DNA of 64,000 nucleotides from Aldehydirespirator sp965204875 (GCA_965204875.1 OZ242020.1:2356001-2420000); one strand, 5' to 3'; shown: positions 7,813 through 16,079, numbered from the stretch's first letter. The notes: generated by a model from the sequence alone, not told the origin. Made by a program: numbers and translations.

Positions 7813-7818
7813 TAGCCT
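7813..7818 (+). promoter_or_regulatory. putative -10 element of a leaderless promoter (metG)
   Basis: TAGCCT lies 8 nt before ATG 7827 with no Shine-Dalgarno sequence. Confidence 0.5.
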
Positions 7819-7826
7819 TGCGGGCC

Positions 7827-9470
7827 ATGTCAACCCCGGTGCTCGTCGCCGTCGCCTGGCCGTACGCGTCGGGCAGCCGCCATCTGGGACATCTGGCCGG
7901 CGCCTACCTGCCGGCGGACGTCTACGCCCGCTACCAGCGCCTGGCCGGCAACGACGTGCTGATGGTCAGCGGATCAGACGTGCACGGCACGCCGATCACG
8001 GTGCGCGCCGATGCCGAGGGAGTGACGCCGGCGGACATCGTCGAGCGGTACCACGCCGAGTTCTGCCGCCAGTGGGAGGCGCTGGCGATCTCCTGGGACC
8101 TCTACACGACGACCGGAACGCCCAACCACGCCGAGGTCACCCAGGACATGTTCCTGGCGCAGATGCGTCACGGGCACATCGACCGGCGGGTGTCCGAGCA
8201 GTTCTACGACCCGGTGGGGGAGCGCTTCCTTCCGGATCGCTACATCGAGGGCTCCTGCCCGCACTGCGGGTTCGCCAGGGCCAGGGGCGACCAGTGCGAG
8301 CAGTGTGGGAACACCCTCGACGCCACCGACCTCATCGAGCCGCGCTCCAAGATCAGCGGCGCCGTGCCCGAGCTGCGCCCGACCGAGCACTTCTACTACC
8401 GCTACTCGGACTTCACCGATGCCGTCGCCGCCTGGTTGAAGACCCGCGCCCGGTGGCGGCCCCACGTGATCAACTCCGCCATGGGCTGGGCCACCGAGGG
8501 CCTGCAGGACCGTGCGATCACCCGCGACCTCGACTGGGGAGTGGAGCTTCCCGTCGACGACCTCGGCCCGGGCAAGCGCATCTACGTCTGGTATGACGCG
8601 GTCATCGGCTACCTGTCCGCCTCCAAGGAGTGGGCGGCGCGCCGGGGCGAGCCCGACGCCTGGAAGCGGTGGTGGCACAACGACGACGCCCGCCACCTGT
8701 ACTTCATCGGCAAGGACAACATCCCGTTCCACACCCTGCTGTGGCCGGCGCAGCTGATGGGCTACGGCGGGCTGCACCTTCCCGACAACGTGCCCGCCAA
8801 CCAGTACGTCACGTTCGCGGGGGACAAGATGGCCGCGGGCCGCGGCGTCGGCCTCACCATAGACGTCGGCCTGAGCCTCTTCGAGCCCGACGCGCTGCGC
8901 TATGCGCTGGCCGCGGCCCTCCCCGAGCACGCCGACACCGAGATCTCGATAGCCGAGATCGCCCGGCGGATCAACGACGAGCTGGTGGCCACCTGGGGCA
9001 ACCTCGTCAACCGGGTGCTCTCGATGGCGCCCTCGGTGCTGGGAGGGATCGTTCCCCCCGCAGTGGCCCGCCGCCCCGAGGATCAGCGCCTGCTCGATGC
9101 GGTGGACGCGGCGCTGGCCGAGGCGGCGGAGCACCTCGACCGGGTGGAGCTGCGAGCGGCACTGCGCACCGCGATGGCTGCTGCCGGGCGCGTCAACGGC
9201 TACCTGAACTCCACCGAGCCGTGGAAGCTGTCGGCGGCCGACCCTGAGCGGGCCCGCGCCGTGCTGGTGACGGCCTTGGAGGCGGTGGCCGGGGTCCGCA
9301 CCGCGCTGGCCCCGTACCTGCCCTTCTCGACGGCCGCGCTCGACGACGTGTTCGGGCCGGTCACAGGCTGGCGCCGTCCCGAGGTGCCCGCGGGCCTCGA
9401 GCTGCAAGCGCCGCAGCGCCTGTTCTCCAAGGTCGATGTCGACCGGCTGAGCCTCGAAGCCGCGGTCTGA
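7827..9470 (+). CDS. metG: methionyl-tRNA synthetase
   Basis: 547 residues, class I synthetase that charges tRNA-Met. The HIGH signature is HLGH at 19–22. A zinc knuckle with two C-x-x-C pairs (CPHC and CEQC) begins near residue 144, and the anticodon-binding helical domain shows NRVLSM and NSTEPWKL. The KMSKS loop is atypical: it reads D-K-M-A-A-G-R-G near residues 333–340, so the second lysine of the motif is absent. There is no C-terminal EMAP-type domain. ATG 7827 is preferred over an upstream TTG because a -10-like element ends 8 nt before it. The neighbourhood (rsmI, tatD, rpf, rsmA) is the actinobacterial one. Confidence 0.95.
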   Translation: MSTPVLVAVAWPYASGSRHLGHLAGAYLPADVYARYQRLAGNDVLMVSGSDVHGTPITVRADAEGVTPADIVERYHAEFCRQWEALAISWDLYTTTGTPNHAEVTQDMFLAQMRHGHIDRRVSEQFYDPVGERFLPDRYIEGSCPHCGFARARGDQCEQCGNTLDATDLIEPRSKISGAVPELRPTEHFYYRYSDFTDAVAAWLKTRARWRPHVINSAMGWATEGLQDRAITRDLDWGVELPVDDLGPGKRIYVWYDAVIGYLSASKEWAARRGEPDAWKRWWHNDDARHLYFIGKDNIPFHTLLWPAQLMGYGGLHLPDNVPANQYVTFAGDKMAAGRGVGLTIDVGLSLFEPDALRYALAAALPEHADTEISIAEIARRINDELVATWGNLVNRVLSMAPSVLGGIVPPAVARRPEDQRLLDAVDAALAEAAEHLDRVELRAALRTAMAAAGRVNGYLNSTEPWKLSAADPERARAVLVTALEAVAGVRTALAPYLPFSTAALDDVFGPVTGWRRPEVPAGLELQAPQRLFSKVDVDRLSLEAAV

Positions 9471-9540
9471 GGGGCGCCTGTGATGACTCTGGCTGCGTGT
9501 GGCATGTGCCGGTTCAGCCTCGAAGCCGCGGTCTGAGGGG
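9450..9540 (+). repeat. 25-bp direct repeat covering the metG stop codon, 66 bp apart
   Basis: The last codons and stop of metG (from 9450, AGCCTCGAAGCCGCGGTCTG…) are repeated identically at 9516–9540, just before the tatD start. The second copy is non-coding. Confidence 0.92.
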
Positions 9541-10326
9541 GTGCCTGCTGTGGCCTGGGCGGATCAGCACTGCCATCTCCCCGCCGATGGCTCCGCGGCG
9601 GAGCTGGTGGACGACGCTCGGGCTGCGGGCGTCGAGGTGATCATCAACGTCGGCACGACCGTTGCGGGCTCGGGCCAGGCCGCCGAGGTGGCCGCCGCTT
9701 GCGACGGGGTGTGGGCCACCGCCGGCGTCCACCCCCATGACGCGGCGGCCGGTATCGAGGGTCTGGAGCCGCTGCTGGGGTGTGCCGAGGTGGTCGCCGT
9801 GGGCGAGGCGGGCTTGGACTACCACTACGACCACTCGCCCCGGCCCGTGCAGCGCGAGGTGTTCGCCGCCCAGGTGGAGATGGCCAACCGCCACGACCTC
9901 CCGCTGGTGGTTCACACACGTTCGGCGTGGGACGACACCCTGGCCGTGCTGGATCGCGAGGGCGTTCCCAGGCGCACGGTGATGCACTGCTTCACGGGCG
10001 GGCCTGCCGAGGCCGGGGAGTGCCTACGGCGCGGCGCGCTCCTGTCGTTCTCGGGCATCGTCACCTTTCCCAACGCTGCCGAGGTGCGGTCCGCGGCCCG
10101 GCTGTGCCCTCTCGACCGCCTGGTGGTGGAGACCGACAGCCCGTACCTGGCGCCGGTACCCTGTCGCGGCCGGCCCAACCGTCCCGCGCTGGTGGGGCTG
10201 GTCGGAGCCGCGGTGGCGCGGGCCAAGGACATCGATGTGACCGAGGTGGAGGCCGAGTCCTGGAATACGACCCTGAACTTCTACGGCATCGCTGGGAGCG
10301 CTGATCTAGATGAAGTCGCCGCTTGA
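9541..10326 (+). CDS. tatD: TatD-family metal-dependent DNase/hydrolase
   Basis: 261 residues, a cytosolic TIM-barrel metallohydrolase. The metal-binding D-x-H-x-H is DQHCH near residues 8–12. GVHPHDA, VGEAGLDYH, the HTRSAWDD block, MHCFTGG and ETDSPYLAPVP follow in family order. TatD proteins are 3'–5' exonucleases involved in DNA repair or turnover. GTG 9541 is chosen (GTG 9550 is the alternative) because the D-x-H-x-H motif normally follows within about ten residues. The further upstream frame is made of duplicated metG end sequence. It lies between metG and rpf as in mycobacteria. Confidence 0.93.
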   Translation: MPAVAWADQHCHLPADGSAAELVDDARAAGVEVIINVGTTVAGSGQAAEVAAACDGVWATAGVHPHDAAAGIEGLEPLLGCAEVVAVGEAGLDYHYDHSPRPVQREVFAAQVEMANRHDLPLVVHTRSAWDDTLAVLDREGVPRRTVMHCFTGGPAEAGECLRRGALLSFSGIVTFPNAAEVRSAARLCPLDRLVVETDSPYLAPVPCRGRPNRPALVGLVGAAVARAKDIDVTEVEAESWNTTLNFYGIAGSADLDEVAA

Positions 10327-10418
10327 TCGGCCCAGGTCGGCCGTGGGGACGGCGGAGGCGTTGCCCGCCTGCGCCGTTGATCTCAATGACGTCTCTGCTT
10401 GATCGGCGCATGGGTCGG
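10303..10418 (+). repeat. imperfect 40-bp repeat linking the tatD end and the rpf start, 76 bp apart
   Basis: The sequence starting GATCTAGATGAAGTC at 10303 (end of tatD) matches GATCTCAATGACGTC at 10379, which contains the rpf ATG. Both continue into CTTGATCGG (10322 and 10398). About four fifths of the positions agree over 40 bp. One copy is a gene's end and the other the next gene's beginning. Confidence 0.8.
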
Positions 10419-11222
10419 CGACCATCGCTCTCACCGACAACGGCCGCCGTCGCGGACAACGTCAGATTGAGGTCGCTGCCCGCCACGGCGCTGGCGATCG
10501 CGACCTTCGCCATCGCCGTCACTTTCGCCGTCACCGTCACCGTCGCGGTTGTCGGGGGATCGTCAGCGCAGGCTCAGATCTCCGAGCTTCCGCGCGTGGA
10601 TCCGAGTGAGGTGGTGGACATCGAGGGTTTCTCGGCTCGGGCGGAGCGATGGGCCGAGGCCAGGCGCCGGGCCCGCGAGCAGGCGATCGCACGGGCTGAG
10701 GCATTGGCGAGGGAAGCCAACTCCAATGCCGAGGCGTCGAAGCCCGCAACCACCACGGTCGCGCCCCGAGTCCGCCGCCCGCGAGCGGATCCGGCGCCGA
10801 CCACGACCGTCGCTCCGACCACGACCGTCGCGCCGACGACCACCACGGTCGCTCCGACCACGACGGTGGCGCCGACGACGACGGCTGCTCCTGCCACGGC
10901 AGCGGGGCAGGCCGGAGGCGAGGCGAGCGGGTCTGACACCGGCGGGTTGCCGGCAGGCACCACAGAGAAGCAGTGGCACGCCCTGCGGCAGTGCGAGTCG
11001 ACTCAGAACTACAGGGCCTTCAATCCGGCGGGCCCGTACCTCGGTGCCTACCAGTTCTCGGTCCCCACCTGGAACTGGGTGGCCCGCCGGCACTATCCGG
11101 AGCTTGTGGGCGTCGACCCCAGGGACGCCGCACCCGCCGACCAGGACAAGATGGCCTACCGGCTCTATGAGATGAGGGGCTGGACCCCCTGGCCGACCTG
11201 CAAGAAGAGGCTCCCGTCCTGA
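10386..11222 (+). CDS. secreted resuscitation-promoting-factor-like transglycosylase
   Basis: 278 residues. An Arg-rich start and a long hydrophobic helix (about residues 32–60, ending A-Q-A) form a signal peptide or anchor. A charged helical segment (RAERWAEARRRAREQAIARA) follows, then a low-complexity linker of T-T-T-V-A-P repeats (about 138–170), then an RPF domain. The domain begins at EKQWHALRQCES, with the presumed catalytic Glu after the Cys, and ends W-T-P-W-P-T-C with the second Cys. RPF enzymes cleave peptidoglycan and promote regrowth. Mycobacterial rpfB has the same position before ksgA, but the DUF348/G5 domains of RpfB are absent here. ATG 10386 is chosen over an upstream TTG-type start that would precede the signal peptide. 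Confidence 0.88.
   Translation: MTSLLDRRMGRRPSLSPTTAAVADNVRLRSLPATALAIATFAIAVTFAVTVTVAVVGGSSAQAQISELPRVDPSEVVDIEGFSARAERWAEARRRAREQAIARAEALAREANSNAEASKPATTTVAPRVRRPRADPAPTTTVAPTTTVAPTTTTVAPTTTVAPTTTAAPATAAGQAGGEASGSDTGGLPAGTTEKQWHALRQCESTQNYRAFNPAGPYLGAYQFSVPTWNWVARRHYPELVGVDPRDAAPADQDKMAYRLYEMRGWTPWPTCKKRLPS
10797..10890 (+). repeat. Thr-Thr-Thr-Val-Ala-Pro coding repeats in the rpf-like gene
   Basis: Repeated units of the type GACCACGACCGTCGC(T/G)CC encode a T-T-T-V-A-P spacer, probably a flexible wall-spanning linker. Confidence 0.85.
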
Positions 11223-11251
11223 CCCATTCGCAAGCGGGGCTTCAAAGCCTC

Positions 11252-12103
11252 ATGGCCCGCTTCGACATAGTGCCGCAGCGCCGGCTCGGTCAGCACTTCG
11301 TGGTGGATCCTCCCACGGTGCGCAGGATCGCCCGCCTCAGCGGCGCAGGCAGCGGCGACCACGTCCTGGAGATCGGCGCCGGCCTGGGATCCCTGACGCT
11401 GGCGCTGGCCGAGACGGGCGCCGGCGTGCGAGCCGTGGAGGTGGACGCCCGCTGCGTGGCCGCCCTGCGCCACGTGCTGTCTGAGCGCGAGGTGGGGCTC
11501 CACAGCGTGCAGATCGTTCAGGCCGACGCCCGGCGTCTCGACCTCGCAGTGGCTCTGGCAGGCGCCGAGCGATGGATGCTCGTCGCCAACCTTCCCTACA
11601 ACATCGCCACGCCCCTGGTGCTGGACCTGCTCCGCGACGCGTCCGCCATCGAGACGATGGTCGTAATGGTGCAGCGTGAGACGGCGGAGCGCCTGGTCGC
11701 GCCGGCGGGGTCGAGGGCCAGGGGCATCCCGAGCGTGCTGGTGGAGCGTCGGGCCACGGCGCGGATCGCCGAGACGGTCGCCCCGGCGGCCTTCTACCCG
11801 CGACCGGGCGTCGAGTCGGCCGTCGTGAGGATCGACCGCCGCCCCCCAGCGCACAGCCGGCCGCTGCCGGGCCCGGTGGAGGCGAGGTTCGCATGCCTGC
11901 TGCGGGCGGGGTTCGGCCAGCGCCGCAAGATGCTGCGCCGCTCGCTGTCAGGCATGGTCAGCTCCGAGGGCTTCGAGTCCGCCGGGGTGGATCCGACCAG
12001 CCGCGCCGAGGCCGTGACGCTCGAGCAGTGGCTCGACCTGGCCGCACAACCCCATGAGAGCGCGGCGGGAGTTCAGCGTTCTAGGGGTTCAGCGGGCCGC
12101 TGA
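11252..12103 (+). CDS. rsmA: 16S rRNA (adenine1518-N6/adenine1519-N6)-dimethyltransferase
   Basis: 283 residues. KsgA/RsmA blocks are clear: RLGQHFVVDP near 9–18, the SAM motif LEIGAGLGSLTLALAE near 39–54, the N-L-P-Y-N catalytic motif near 115, and F-Y-P-R-P-x-V-E-S-A-V near 175. It dimethylates A1518 and A1519 in helix 45 of 16S rRNA late in 30S assembly. ATG 11252 lies 30 nt after the rpf stop, and the family start fits. In the actinobacterial backbone ispE normally follows directly; here a CoxL-type gene on the other strand separates them. The end of the gene is duplicated 70 bp further on. Confidence 0.96.
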   Translation: MARFDIVPQRRLGQHFVVDPPTVRRIARLSGAGSGDHVLEIGAGLGSLTLALAETGAGVRAVEVDARCVAALRHVLSEREVGLHSVQIVQADARRLDLAVALAGAERWMLVANLPYNIATPLVLDLLRDASAIETMVVMVQRETAERLVAPAGSRARGIPSVLVERRATARIAETVAPAAFYPRPGVESAVVRIDRRPPAHSRPLPGPVEARFACLLRAGFGQRRKMLRRSLSGMVSSEGFESAGVDPTSRAEAVTLEQWLDLAAQPHESAAGVQRSRGSAGR

Positions 12104-12172
12104 AGGCTGCCGAGCGATCCCCGCGGCCACGGCCAGCGTGGTTCAGCGTTCTAGGGTTCAGCGGGCTGCTGA
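12071..12172 (+). repeat. imperfect 33-bp repeat at the rsmA end, 70 bp apart
   Basis: GTTCAGCGTTCTAGG…TTCAGCGGGC occurs at 12071–12103, including the rsmA stop, and at 12141–12172. The second copy differs by one missing G and one transition and overlaps the 3' end of the convergent coxL-like gene at 12158. Confidence 0.88.
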
Positions 12173-14473
12173 GGCGGGCCGCGCCGGCTGCGCCGCTGAG
12201 ATCGCCTTCCAGACGCGCTGGGGCGTGAAGGGCATGTCCAGGTGCGCTATCCCCAGCGGCGCCAGCGCGTCGAGCACGGCGGACTGCACTGCGGGGGTGG
12301 AGCCGATGGTGCCCGACTCGCCGATGCCCTTGGCCCCGAGGGGGTTGAGCGGCGTCGGGGTCTGCGTGTGGGCCGTCTCGAAGCGGGGAAGCTCCGGGGC
12401 GGCGGGTATGGCGTAGTCGGCGAAGTTCGTGTTGCGGGGGTTGCCGTCGCTGTCGTAGGCGGCCTGCTCGTAGAGGGCCTGCGAGATGCCGGTGGCGACG
12501 CCGCCGTGCACCTGTCCCGTCACCAGCAGCGGGTTGAGGATGCGCCCGCAGTCGTCGACGGCGACATGGCGGAGCACCCTGGTGTCGCCGGTCTGCGAGT
12601 CGATCTCCACGACCGACACGTGGGCGCCGAAGGGATAGCTGGTCTCGCCCTGGTTGAAGTCGGTCTCCGCGGCCAGGCCACCGGCGGGGACTCCCTCGGG
12701 CAGGTCGGCGGCCTCGGCGGCGGCGGCGGCCAACTCGGCCCACGAGACCGCCCGCGCCGGCACGCCCGCCACGGCCAGGCCGCCCGGCGCCGTGACGATG
12801 TCGTCGACGTCGGCCTCGAGCAGGCTCGCCGCCAGGCGCCTGGACCGGTCGAGCACCTCGCCGGCCGCCACCCACACGGCGCTGCCGCCGATCTGCAGCG
12901 ACCGCGAGGCGACCGTTCCGGCGCCGCGGGGCACCTCGGCGGTGTCGCTGTGGATGATGCGCACCTGCTCGGGCCGCACGCCCAGGACCTCGCCCAGGAT
13001 CTGCGAGAAGGCGGTGGCGTGGCCCTGCCCGTGCGAGGATGTTCCCACCCGGGCGGTGATCGTGCCGTCGCGCTCCACGGTCACGGAGCCGAACTCCTCG
13101 AAGAGGCCCAGCGCGGTCACCTCGACGTAGACCGAGACCCCGATGCCCAGCAGCATCGGATCGCCCGAGGCGCGGCGGCGGGCCTGCTCGGCGCGCAGCT
13201 CGCCGTAGCCGGCTGTCTCCAGCGCCAGGTCGAGGGCGCGTGCGTACTCGCCGCAGTCCATGTTGGCGCCCGTGGGCGTGGTCAGCGGGAACTCGTCGGG
13301 GGCGAGCAGGTTGCGCCTGCGCAGCTCGGCGGGGTCCAGGTTCAGCTCGGCGGCCGCTGAGTCGATGATCCGCTCGAGCAGCATTGTCGCCTCGGGCCGC
13401 CCGGCGCCGCGCAGGGCCGCCACGGGCGTGGTGTTGGTGATGGCCGAGCGCGTCTCATACTCCACCGCCGGGATGCGGTAGGGCCCCGAGGCCATGGTCA
13501 TCGTGAAGTAGGGAAGGAAGGCGCCGATCCCCGGGTAGGCCCCGACGTTGGCGGTCAGCCGCACCTTGAGCCAGCGGAACGTGCCCTCGCGTGTGAGTCC
13601 CAGCTCGACCTCGTGCACCTGGTCGCGGCCCTGGACCATGTTCACGAGGTTCTCGCTGCGCGTCTCGACCCACTTGACCGGGCGCCCGAGGTGGCGGGCC
13701 AGCCAGCCGGCGACGGCGAACTCGGGGTACACGGCGGCCTTGGGCCCGAAGCCGCCGCCCACGGCCGGGGCGATCACCCGCACGCGGTCGGGGGGCTCGC
13801 CGAGGGTTGTCGCCACCACGTCGCGCACCTCGTGGGGGCGCTGCGACGTGCACCACAGCGTCAGGCCGTCGGTGTCGCAGGACGCCAGCACCGCGGTGGG
13901 CTCGATGGGCGCGCCGGCCATGCGCTGGTTGACGAAGCGGCCCGAGACGACCACGTCGTGGCCGCTCAGCGCCCCGGCCTCGGCACTGGTCTCGAACCGT
14001 ATGGCCAGGTTGGAGCCGTGCGCATCGATCACCACCGCCGCGCCCGGTTCCAGCGCCTCGAAGGGGTCGGTGACGGCTACGAGCGGCTCGTACTCCACTT
14101 CGACGAGCTCGGCGGCGTCCACCGCGCCGGCCCGCGTCTCGGCGACAACCACCGCGATGGGGTCGCCCACGTAGCGCGCCTTGTCCGTCAGGGGCTGCCG
14201 CGCCAGCGTGGGGGGCAGCAGCACCAGCGTCGGCTGCGCGGCGATGCCGAGATCCTCAGCCGTGAAGACGCCGACGACTCCTCCGGCATTGCGCGCCTCG
14301 GCGGTGTCGATGGCGGCTATCTCGGCGTGGGCCATCACCGAGCGCACGAAGGCGAGGTGGAGGGCGCCCGCAGGCGTCATGTCGCCGACATAGCGCGACG
14401 CCCCGGTGAGAAGGTCCGGATCCTCTCGTCGCCGAACCGCGTTGCCCATGAACGACCCTGACCCTGCCGGCAT
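12158..14473 (-). CDS. xanthine dehydrogenase-family molybdopterin-binding subunit (CoxL-like, form II type)
   Basis: 771 residues. Molybdenum-hydroxylase large-subunit blocks: an N-terminal aldehyde oxidase hammerhead domain (RYVGDM, the V-G-D-P-I-A-V-V segment), GGGFGPKAAVYPE, then the active-site loop A-L-R-G-A-G-R, SSHGQGHAT, TGQVHGGVATGISQALYE and GAKGIGESGTIGS near the C terminus. The loop resembles form II (AYRGAGR), not the AYxCSFR of true CO dehydrogenases, so the substrate is more likely an aldehyde, aromatic or N-heterocycle (inference). No FAD (CoxM) or FeS (CoxS) partner lies beside it. ATG 14473 has AAGGGAG upstream. It interrupts the usual rsmA–ispE adjacency on the opposite strand. 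Confidence 0.92.
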   Translation of the reverse strand: MPAGSGSFMGNAVRRREDPDLLTGASRYVGDMTPAGALHLAFVRSVMAHAEIAAIDTAEARNAGGVVGVFTAEDLGIAAQPTLVLLPPTLARQPLTDKARYVGDPIAVVVAETRAGAVDAAELVEVEYEPLVAVTDPFEALEPGAAVVIDAHGSNLAIRFETSAEAGALSGHDVVVSGRFVNQRMAGAPIEPTAVLASCDTDGLTLWCTSQRPHEVRDVVATTLGEPPDRVRVIAPAVGGGFGPKAAVYPEFAVAGWLARHLGRPVKWVETRSENLVNMVQGRDQVHEVELGLTREGTFRWLKVRLTANVGAYPGIGAFLPYFTMTMASGPYRIPAVEYETRSAITNTTPVAALRGAGRPEATMLLERIIDSAAAELNLDPAELRRRNLLAPDEFPLTTPTGANMDCGEYARALDLALETAGYGELRAEQARRRASGDPMLLGIGVSVYVEVTALGLFEEFGSVTVERDGTITARVGTSSHGQGHATAFSQILGEVLGVRPEQVRIIHSDTAEVPRGAGTVASRSLQIGGSAVWVAAGEVLDRSRRLAASLLEADVDDIVTAPGGLAVAGVPARAVSWAELAAAAAEAADLPEGVPAGGLAAETDFNQGETSYPFGAHVSVVEIDSQTGDTRVLRHVAVDDCGRILNPLLVTGQVHGGVATGISQALYEQAAYDSDGNPRNTNFADYAIPAAPELPRFETAHTQTPTPLNPLGAKGIGESGTIGSTPAVQSAVLDALAPLGIAHLDMPFTPQRVWKAISAAQPARPASAAR

Positions 14474-14489
14474 GCGGCACTCCCTTCGT

Positions 14490-14571
14490 TGCAGCACAGA
14501 CTCACAAACCGTACCTGTCGGCATCGCCGCGTGGTGAAGCGACCCCCTCCTCGCAGCTCATGCAGCACAGA
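14490..14571. repeat. 11-bp repeat with extended similarity in the coxL/ispE divergent region, 71 bp apart
   Basis: TGCAGCACAGA occurs at 14490–14500 and 14561–14571. Both are followed a few bases later by a related A-A-C-C-G-T-C/A-C-C-T block. This lies in the 235-bp gap between the two divergent genes; apart from the ispE -10 candidate I see nothing else there. Confidence 0.65.
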
Positions 14572-14695
14572 GGTCAGCCAGGAACCGTCCCTCGCGATTC
14601 GCAGCGTCCTGGCCGCAATCGCGCTGGCGACAGGTTCTGAACGTCATGCGCTCCTCGCGGGCACGCGGGGCACGGTGCAGCCGTCGCGCCGGCAG

Positions 14696-14701
14696 TAGCG
14701 T
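14696..14701 (+). promoter_or_regulatory. putative -10 element of a leaderless promoter (ispE)
   Basis: TAGCGT lies 7 nt before GTG 14709. The spacing matches the other candidates in this window and favours 14709 over the upstream ATG 14646. Confidence 0.5.
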
Positions 14702-14708
14702 CGCCGGG

Positions 14709-15485
14709 GTGGTCGCGGTCTTCGCTCCCGCCAAGCTGACCCTGAGCCTGCGCATCACCGGGGTGCGCGCTGACGGCTACCACGAGATCGACGCCGAGAT
14801 GACCTCGCTCGACTTCGGTGACCGGCTGGAGATCGAGCCGTGTGGTGGTGCCTCGGTCGCTCGGATGCTCGATGCCGATGGCGCTGAGCTGGCACGCGAG
14901 CAGACCGGCATCGCCGAGCCGGGCGACAACCTGGTGCTGCGCGCCCTGTCGCTGGCAGGCCGCAGGGCGAGGGTGACGGTCCACAAGCGGATCCCTTTCG
15001 GCGCCGGGCTCGGCGGGGGATCGGCCGACGCCGCGGCCGTGCTGCGCTGGGCCGGGGTCACCGGCGCGGCCGCAGCGGTCGCGCTGGGCGCCGACGTGGC
15101 GTTCTGCCTGGCGGGCGGGCGCGCCCGGGTGCGAGGCATCGGCGAGAGGGTGCAGGAGCTTCCCTACGTGCCGGAGCGGTACACGCTGCTGTTGACGCCG
15201 GTTCACTGCGCCACCGCGGCCGTCTACGCCGCCTGGGACGAGATGGGAGGGCCTGCCGGCGCCGCGGGCAACGACCTCGAGCCGGCCGCACTCCGGGTCG
15301 CTCCGGCGCTGCGGCGCTGGCGCGACGAGCTGGGAAACGCCAGCGGTCAGGCGCCCCGGCTGGCAGGCAGCGGCAGCGCCTGGTTCGTGCCCGGGTCGTA
15401 TCCGGGGCCGCGCCGGGTGGTGGCCGCGGCGCTCGACCGGGCGGATCGGGTCCGGGACCCGTGCTCGGAGCAGGCCGGGGCCTGA
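14709..15485 (+). CDS. ispE: 4-diphosphocytidyl-2-C-methyl-D-erythritol kinase
   Basis: 258 residues, a GHMP kinase of the non-mevalonate isoprenoid pathway that phosphorylates the 2-hydroxyl of CDP-methylerythritol. Substrate motif FAPAKLTLSLRITGVRADGYH lies at 5–25 with the conserved Lys, and the ATP loop IPFGAGLGGGSADAAAVL near 97. The C-terminal GHMP motif is weak but visible as RLAGSGSAWF. The protein is somewhat shorter than typical (about 280–310) and lacks some central residues. GTG 14709 is preferred because the family starts close to the F-A-P-A-K motif and a -10-like hexamer sits 7 nt upstream. ATG 14646 would add 21 unrelated Arg/Ser residues. Confidence 0.92.
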   Translation: MVAVFAPAKLTLSLRITGVRADGYHEIDAEMTSLDFGDRLEIEPCGGASVARMLDADGAELAREQTGIAEPGDNLVLRALSLAGRRARVTVHKRIPFGAGLGGGSADAAAVLRWAGVTGAAAAVALGADVAFCLAGGRARVRGIGERVQELPYVPERYTLLLTPVHCATAAVYAAWDEMGGPAGAAGNDLEPAALRVAPALRRWRDELGNASGQAPRLAGSGSAWFVPGSYPGPRRVVAAALDRADRVRDPCSEQAGA

Positions 15486-15539
15486 GTCCCGGTGAGCGTG
15501 GGTCGGCTCGGCTGATCAGCCCGAGGCGGGCCGCTGTTG

Positions 15540-15632
15540 CTACTTGCGACGCTGGTGGCGGGTGCGCCGAAGCATCTTCTTGTGCTTCTTCTTGCGCATG
15601 CGCTTGCGGCGCTTCTTGATGAGCGATCCCAC
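15540..15632 (-). CDS. small ribosomal protein bS22-like (AURKAIP1/COX24 domain)
   Basis: A 30-residue basic peptide starting V-G-S-L-I-K-K-R-R-K-R-M and ending R-T-R-H-Q-R-R-K. This is the signature of the actinobacterial AURKAIP1/COX24-domain protein, identified in mycobacterial 30S subunits as bS22, which begins MGSVIKKRRKRM. The GTG at 15632 aligns with the family's initiator, so I take it as the start although no Shine-Dalgarno is obvious. It lies alone on the minus strand between ispE and tRNA-Gln and is easily overlooked because of its length. Confidence 0.85.
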   Translation of the reverse strand: MGSLIKKRRKRMRKKKHKKMLRRTRHQRRK

Positions 15633-15811
15633 GGGGAAGCAACGCTACAGGCAGCAGCCATCCAACACGCACCCGCACGGCGAGCCGACGCCGGCGCGCC
15701 GCGCCCTCACAAGCAGGGCGTGTCCGGGCTGCGGCCAGGTCGCAGCCCGCACCCTGCCTCCGGGGCCGCGCTATCGTGGCACGGCCGGCTCGCTGCGGCG
15801 GGCGGCGGCAG

Positions 15812-15884
15812 TGGCCGGTAGTTCAACTGGCAGAACGTCGGACTTTGGCTCCGGATGTTGCAGGTTCGAGTCCTGCCCGGCCAG
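15812..15884 (+). tRNA. tRNA-Gln (anticodon TTG)
   Basis: A 73-nt cloverleaf can be folded: acceptor TGGCCGG/CCGGCCA, D-stem GTTC/GAAC, anticodon stem TCGGA/TCCGG with loop CTTTGGC (anticodon TTG), variable loop of five, T-arm GCAGG-TTCGAGT-CCTGC. The discriminator is G and CCA is not encoded. The T-G opening pair of the acceptor is typical of tRNA-Gln. Confidence 0.95.
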
Positions 15885-15910
15885 CTGCACAGCACCGCAG
15901 CGACGGCGCT

Positions 15911-15997
15911 TCGCATGAAGCCGTGCGCTGCTGGCGTCGCGTCGCTTGCGCCGCAGGCATGGATGGCAGGCATCCGGCGCTCGCATGAAGCCGTGCG
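15911..15997 (+). repeat. 17-bp direct repeat, 70 bp apart, between tRNA-Gln and prs
   Basis: TCGCATGAAGCCGTGCG occurs at 15911–15927 and 15981–15997, with related flanks (GGCGC upstream of both). The 209-bp gap otherwise holds only the prs promoter candidate. Confidence 0.88.
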
Positions 15998-16079
15998 GTG
16001 CAGGTGCCGGGTCGCTGGCACTGTGGGGCGCGGGCGGCATGTGTCCGGCGTCGCTTGGGTGGGCGCGCCGAGGCCGTCC

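Noticed and set aside
12242..13360. Long open frame opposite the coxL-like gene (and many similar long antisense frames)
   Set aside because: Its product is Gly/Arg/His-rich without family features and it mirrors a clear gene. High G+C keeps the opposite frames open.
12158..14473. True aerobic CO dehydrogenase large subunit
   Set aside because: The active-site loop is of the A-x-R-G-A-G-R type, not AYxCSFR, and there are no CoxM/CoxS partners.
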